Shown here piece by piece: positions 50,703-64,000 of a stretch of DNA of 64,000 bases. The DNA comes from Ascaris suum (Eukaryota > Nematoda > Chromadorea > Rhabditida > Ascarididae). Where the stretch lies: NCBI GenBank assembly GCA_013433145.1, contig CM024191.1, positions 512,501-576,500 on the forward strand, given 5' to 3'. Each line of letters starts with the position of its first letter. Position 1 is the stretch's first letter. Position numbers and translations under genes: made by a program. The notes under the pieces were generated by a model. That model saw only the letters and a program-made list of their open reading frames with translations. It was not told where the DNA came from and did no database searches.

Positions 50703-53700
50703 CTATATAGCGAGGGAGGGGTTGCGAATGAAAATGAACTGAGTATAATGTATATAGCATTGTTCGTCAGTGCAAATCGTTTCAACGGCACCGGATGGCG
50801 AATGCGAATTGGCTGATGTGAATTTAAAACCATTCGACGTAAGTGCATCCAACGCCCGTTCGAGGGACGTATGCTTGAGAAAGAAACGACTCGTATAGCG
50901 ACCCTCAGATTCCATAGCTACATCTCGCGCCTCATTTAGGCTTTCTCCAAATACCTGCAAATACTAAGTAGTACTACTATAATAAATGAAGTTAGTTCAT
51001 TGTTTTTTGTGCGACAGCTAAACCTAGGATGTTTCTAGAAATGACGTATTCACGCTTGTAGTATTTGGGAATACTTCGCATAAAACCTTATACTGAGAAA
51101 ATTTTGCAGCTGAGCATCCTAGCAAGAAATAATCTGCTTCCACGAGGTAAATCTGAAAGGCGATAGATCCTCATCCTTGGCGAGGATGATTTCCCTGTAT
51201 CAAAATTTCAGAGTGTCTTTCATTTTCATTAGTGGGACTTTTGCATTTATTCCGCAACGTTAGCACATTCCTGCAGGGCATGTGTGGGCTTGAACTGAAA
51301 CGCCACACGACTGTTGATAAAACTATGTAGTATTGAATCTCCAGAGTTTCCTCGCTGAAATAAATCATTTCTGCAATGATTTCTTTCCAAAATCGGCAGT
51401 TCAAACGGAAATTCCCCACACATACTGCAACTCCATTGGCTTTCAGTAAGTCCTACAGCGACACTGTTTTTTGCGAGAGACATGAGTCGACCACTGAAGT
51501 GCAACTGCTGTGGTCCTATTGGCAAGTTATAACGCCTTTACACGTATCCGATAAACGTAGCAGATAGCCTTCAATGACATCGATTATTTTGAAGATTGGA
51601 TCCGTATTCAGAATCACTATGGAAACATCAGACGTTTCAGTTTGGATTCTAGCAGAAATTTTGGACGTCAAAATTTTTCTCTGATTGATACTGTCGGTGA
51701 TTTATTCTCAAGAAAGAGAGAGTAGCTATTAGAGATATAGCTGCGAAACCAACACTTCAACGGTCTCAAGTATTTGTGCTAGGCTGCATAAACGTTACAA
51801 GCCAATTTGTATAGTGGATAACTAGTTCTTTGTATTTAAGTGCTCTAAGGCATCGTTGAAGTTACTCATCAACGCTCCGCCCGAAGTGGCAGTCATTTAC
51901 GTCGGCTTAACATGTGCGATACATGTGTAATCAATTGAGGTGACGCGGATTCGATACCTCTTTCAACTACATCATTGGTTGTCCCTAAGCAACGTTTCTA
52001 TGCGTCTTCTAGTGAAGCGCACTTTCCAGAAATCAGAGAACTTCACTATTCACTTCAGTACAACTTTGCGCATTTTAGCGGTCAAACTGTTCAGCCGCTG
52101 CCGTTGCAGTGTTTCGAAATTACTGAATTTAAGTGTTTTTGAGCGATCCAAAAGATTTTATGAACTCGGCATGCCTGGCTAGACAAATCATGAATACATC
52201 CTCAAGTAGTTTCACTAATTCACCAACCAACCGTCTGTCAGTCAATATCGTTTAAGAACTCTTTCTGGACTTCTTTTATCCTGACGATAGAGAATTGAAA
52301 AGTTTTGAGACATTTTTGTATTTTAAATTTCATTTACTTTGAGATGTTTCGAAGTAGAATTGAACAAATCATTGCACACTGAGGCGACCACTGATAAGAA
52401 TATAAAGAAAAATAATTAATGTCGTCGAATAAAGTAGCGGTGAATACTGGCAGGAGTATTCGCTCAAAACGTATTTTCAATAATTCGGCGTATTACGCTA
52501 GCCAATTGTATTAAATTCGAGAATATGCTTTTACGGCCGTATCGACATTAACAAAACAAAAATTTTTTAAAAATACGGAAGGCATAAATTTTTAGTGAAA
52601 TAAATTCGCCACCATAATTCTTTCAGTTTTCATTAATTGAAATCACCGCATGAATAGATAGAGGCATATGTATATAGTACAAGTACTGAAAAGTTGTTCA
52701 CATAACACTATTGCACAAGAACTTCTCAGTGCTGAAGTTTTCGTTTAGCTTGAAAACTATGCGAAAACAATAGTAGTGCACATCCAACCAAACATAAACG
52801 GGGAACATGGAGGTGGGAGGGGGGGGGGGTGGGAACGAGCAATTACCCAATTTACCCTTCACTTAGCTTGTCTAAAATAAAACCATCTCATAAAGTTGTC
52901 TAGGTAATTCCATTCTCATGCACGTGATAAAGTTGTCTAGGTAATTCCATTCTCATGCACGTGATAATCAATGCCCGATGAATCTTAAGCGTTTGCATAT
53001 TTTAACAAATATCGAATTATGAAACGAGAGCTTTTTTGAAGGTTTGGAAGAGTGTCGCTTTCGACACTTTTATTTCAACTTCTCTTCAAAGATTTTAGCG
53101 TATTTCTCCACGCATGAGTTGTTCAGTGTGATATTTCATAAGTATAAGCAATACTGCAGCCATAATAAAGTTGGCTAGCACACGAATGATGGACGAAAGC
53201 GAAATTTCACAGTTATTTATCGTTCAATTTGATAAGCAACTTTTAAATTTAAATGCGCCTAAAATTTCTTCCATAAAGAAGTAATCAAAAAGTGAGAGCA
53301 ATAAAAAAGACTGTGAGCGAAAATTTGCATTTATAATTCAGCGAATCCTCCAACTTTACCTGACGGTTATTCCGGTAACGCTTATAATTCCGTATTGCGG
53401 TAACGGTCATAATTTCGTATTCCGGTAACACTTATCTTTCGTCTTTTGGAGCCTTTATTCAACTATAGTAAATAATAAAAAAAATACCATGGTTGATAGA
53501 GGGTTTTATGAAAGTGCAAAATTCTTTCAGAGAAGTTGCCGCATGTTTGTATGAACACTTCCCCAAGCTGAAGTGAGCTAGAGACATAAATGCCGATAAC
53601 TATTGCCTATCGCTATTATGAGATTTTTTTCGTGCATTTCATAAAATTTTTAAGCGAGCTCGATGATAGTGAATGCGTTTTTTTTGAAAACTTACTTGAC

Positions 53701-55914
53701 GGCAAGCGGTTACTTTTCCGGAAACCAGAATTCGTGATATTTTGCGAAAATTTACGTCAGTCGCAAATGCTTGAATACCAACTGGAACTGCACCGTGATA
53801 TGCGAGTGTAATCATATTAGGCTGCGGAGCGTTCTGTCGAATCCATTGCTCGATTTGCTTTAAGCCCAGATAATGCGCCTAAACAATTTTGACAGTTAGA
53901 CATAGCAAGCTCGAAATTGCAATAGCAATTTGTGGTAGCATTTGCAGGTTATCGCCTTAACTAACTTCGATCAACCAACACCTGAGAATTCGAGACCTGT
54001 CACAGGAAACGTCTTTGTGTTATGCACTCGTTGCAGAACAGCGATCGACAAGCATTATCTGTAATGAATAAATGTGCTACATTTTTTTAATTAGAGGATA
54101 AAATTTGAGCAAAATTTCTCACTGTTTGTTACGAAAGATGTTTTCCATATGACTAGCAATTTCCAGCTATAACATTCGGCATAAAAATGTAGTGTGGAGA
54201 AATGCCTTCAAAAACACAAACAAATAATATCGGTACATCTCCGGAAATAAATGTTGTGCCAATAGTCGAATTAAACCACGCAGAAGTAATACGACCACTA
54301 AAAGATTATTCAAAATCGCACTGTCAATACAATCATTCTTCAACTTCGAAAATAGGAGAACGAATGCACCGAGGACATTTAAATGATGCTCGCTGTGCTG
54401 CAAAATCCTTCAAAGCACCAAAGTTGCACAAAAAAAAAACCGAACTTAAAAAATATCGGCCAGTTACGCTTACACATTCTCAATTTAAAAAAAACGCACT
54501 TGTTCTCGTGTTGACCAGTAGTGACCATCCAAGTGCAAAAATGTGTTCTACAACATTCAAGATTCCTTTAGCTGCCTATAACTCTTTCAGAAAAATATAC
54601 CGACGGGACTACGATGGCAACATTTAGATGCTGATAACGTCTAACAAATATTTTATCGGTTTTATGGCTTGTAGTTTGAAATCATTCAACAAGCAGAAAT
54701 ATTAACACACTATATACAATTCTACGCATAAAGCTTTCTATGTGCTCCGACGCGTATTAAAAGACGAATTTTACTTATAAATCATAGCATATTTTGAATC
54801 GTTTTAAAAAGTGGCGATCTTATCGCCAGTGAAACAATGGGAAAAATGTCTTTTTTGAAAGAGAAGAGGCTGAAACTAACACCAATGAAATTGCAGCTCT
54901 TTGGAGATTCGCACATTTTTTTCGATGAGTATAGCATCTCAACTGAGTACTCGCCTAAGAGATGCAAAGTACAGCAAAGCACACTTGGTCGCTCTTCGTC
55001 CAGTCTTTTCCGCTGTCTAGTTATATCACGGTTGCTCTTTTATGGATTCAGAACCATTTGTCGCGCAAGTGACTCTTTGTAGGATGTACGATATTCCACG
55101 GTTTAAGGATTTATTTGTGCAGCTAAGTCTATGCACAAACGCAAATTCAAACAATCAACTCACTATTGAATGACGAGAACTGATGCATTGATCAGTTTTC
55201 TAGAAGGAGTTTTGCTGTGATGAGTTTTCGATTTCCTATAACAACCGAGTGGGATTTAGTTGATAGAGTCGAGAAATGATCCTTTTACGCATGCTTCTCT
55301 TAAAAAAGAGAATTTTCCAGAAATTTAAGGAATTTTAAAATTTAACTAAAATTTAACCCTCTTAAAAGAGGCAGATAATTTAACTAGAAAATTTTTTTCC
55401 GCACCTGAAAGATCTTCCTAAATATCATCTAAGCTGATTTTTTTTGCGCTGGCTCAAAAATGGTCAGCAGCTAACGGGTTGGGCAAGTAGCGAAAATATG
55501 GAGTAAGCCATACTATCTGCAACGTCTTCTGGTTCGCCATAACAGCTGAAAGTAAATGCGATTCACATCTGAGTTTTTAGACAGTGCCGTGTTTTGTTTT
55601 TCGTTGATAAATTAATATGTATACATCACCTCAGCAAGTAATGCAGACCATTTATCAAAGTTGTCCGGCACCACAAGCTCCATTTTTGGGTGACGAAGCG
55701 CATTAATGAGTATTCGAACAAGCTCTGCGTCACCGTCGAGAAATATGGTTCCATTTGAGACGAGAAAGGGGGTATCTGCATTGTCCTCCGATAATGCACT
55801 TCTTTCTATCGACATCCACAAACGTGATTCAGGTGATCGCATTAGGACGTGACGCATCGTCCAAACATGTTGCCCCTCAACATCTATATTGATGAGGGTC
55901 TGTTCACCTGTCAT
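50703..55914 (-). CDS. KCTD8/12/16-like BTB protein, putative GABA-B receptor auxiliary subunit (3 exons, 239 aa)
   Basis: Exons 55914-55630, 53878-53696 and 50954-50703 join in phase 0 with GT donors and AG acceptors (GTTTAG at 53879, TTTGCAG at 50955). Residues about 7-100 form a BTB/T1 domain (INIDVEGQHVW, then LMRSPESRLWMSIE, FLDGDAELVRILINAL) that continues over the splice as LLAE-AHYLGL. Residues about 115-235 match the H1 domain of the KCTD8/12/16 subgroup: KISRILVSGKV, VFGESLNEARD at 157-167, GRYTSRFFLKH, then IHYTQFIFIRN near the C-terminus. Vertebrate members bind the GABA-B2 tail through T1 and G-beta-gamma through H1, and so tune receptor desensitisation. Such a role here is inference. 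At 239 residues it is shorter than the vertebrate proteins, lacking their C-terminal extensions. An in-frame stop lies upstream of the ATG, but no clear trans-splice site is visible, so a further 5' exon is possible. Confidence 0.87.
52890..52963. repeat. Perfect 37-bp tandem duplication
   Basis: Two identical adjacent copies (52890-52926 and 52927-52963), each starting ATAAAGTTGTCTAGG and ending GCACGTG, lie in the second intron of the KCTD-like gene. Identity implies a recent duplication. Confidence 0.97.
53369..53442. repeat. Three diverged 25-bp tandem copies
   Basis: Copies start at 53369, 53394 and 53419, built on ATTCCGGTAACGCTTATAAT plus TCCGT with a few substitutions and one deletion. 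Located about 250 bases downstream (on the minus strand) of the second KCTD-like exon. Confidence 0.85.
54202..54627 (+). CDS. Possible intron-nested single-exon gene (141 aa, unassigned)
   Basis: ATG at 54202 opens 141 codons to TAG at 54625-54627, inside the first intron of the KCTD-like gene and on the opposite strand. The protein is basic and hydrophilic (Lys/Ser/Thr/His-rich, for example KAPKLHKKKTELKKYRPVTL), without a signal peptide or recognised domain. A consensus-like TTTCCAG acceptor lies about 30 bases upstream and would suit trans-splicing. No canonical AATAAA follows closely. Length plus acceptor make it more interesting than background, but it may be chance. Confidence 0.3.
   Translation: MPSKTQTNNIGTSPEINVVPIVELNHAEVIRPLKDYSKSHCQYNHSSTSKIGERMHRGHLNDARCAAKSFKAPKLHKKKTELKKYRPVTLTHSQFKKNALVLVLTSSDHPSAKMCSTTFKIPLAAYNSFRKIYRRDYDGNI

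Positions 55915-63943
<8,029 letters not shown>

Positions 63944-64000
<57 letters not shown>
63944..64000. repeat. (TA)n microsatellite running off the right edge
   Basis: At least 57 bp of alternating A and T continue past the window end. Confidence 0.95.

Noticed and set aside
52838..52856. Spliced-leader-like string (CAATTACCCAATTTACCC)
   Set aside because: Only about nine bases resemble nematode SL1. No SL donor or Sm-site context follows, so it is not an SL RNA gene.

Overview
This window looks like nuclear DNA from a nematode, most likely a parasitic clade V (strongylid or hookworm-like) worm. It is AT-rich, with long (TA)n microsatellites, poly-C runs and minisatellites. Genes are sparse and split by introns of about 0.3-2.7 kb. 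Short TTT(C/A)G-type 3' splice sites sit directly upstream of two start codons, as expected for spliced-leader trans-splicing. The introns are far longer than is usual in Caenorhabditis. The lineage is inferred from gene structure and from the protein families, not from a database search.

Four protein-coding genes can be reconstructed by joining exons with compatible phases. (1) Minus strand, 117-5249, running off the left edge: a secreted-type protein with a Gly-, Pro- and Gln-rich N-terminal region that ends in an astacin-like propeptide motif (F-E-S-D-I). The catalytic part would lie outside the window. (2) Plus strand, 31477-40467: a ten-exon MAP7/ensconsin-like microtubule-associated protein of about 731 residues. 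(3) Plus strand, 46443-48936: a two-exon mitochondrial ABHD11-type alpha/beta hydrolase of 306 residues, the most certain call. (4) Minus strand, 50703-55914: a three-exon KCTD8/12/16-like protein of 239 residues (BTB/T1 plus H1 domain), the family that forms auxiliary subunits of GABA-B receptors. Genes 3 and 4 converge, and a palindromic poly(A) signal lies between them. Both carry long uncharacterised open frames inside an intron.

The rest is mostly intergenic. About 5.25-31.4 kb holds a roughly 2.1 kb degenerate 26-bp minisatellite, a 21-bp tandem repeat, a 119-bp (TA)n tract, a decayed LINE reverse-transcriptase fragment, an imperfect hairpin and a few coding-like segments that I could not assign. 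About 40.5-46.4 kb is 3' UTR plus intergenic DNA. About 56-64 kb is nearly featureless apart from two long (TA)n tracts. I saw no rRNA, tRNA, CRISPR array or intact transposon. Exon boundaries were read by eye and need transcript support.
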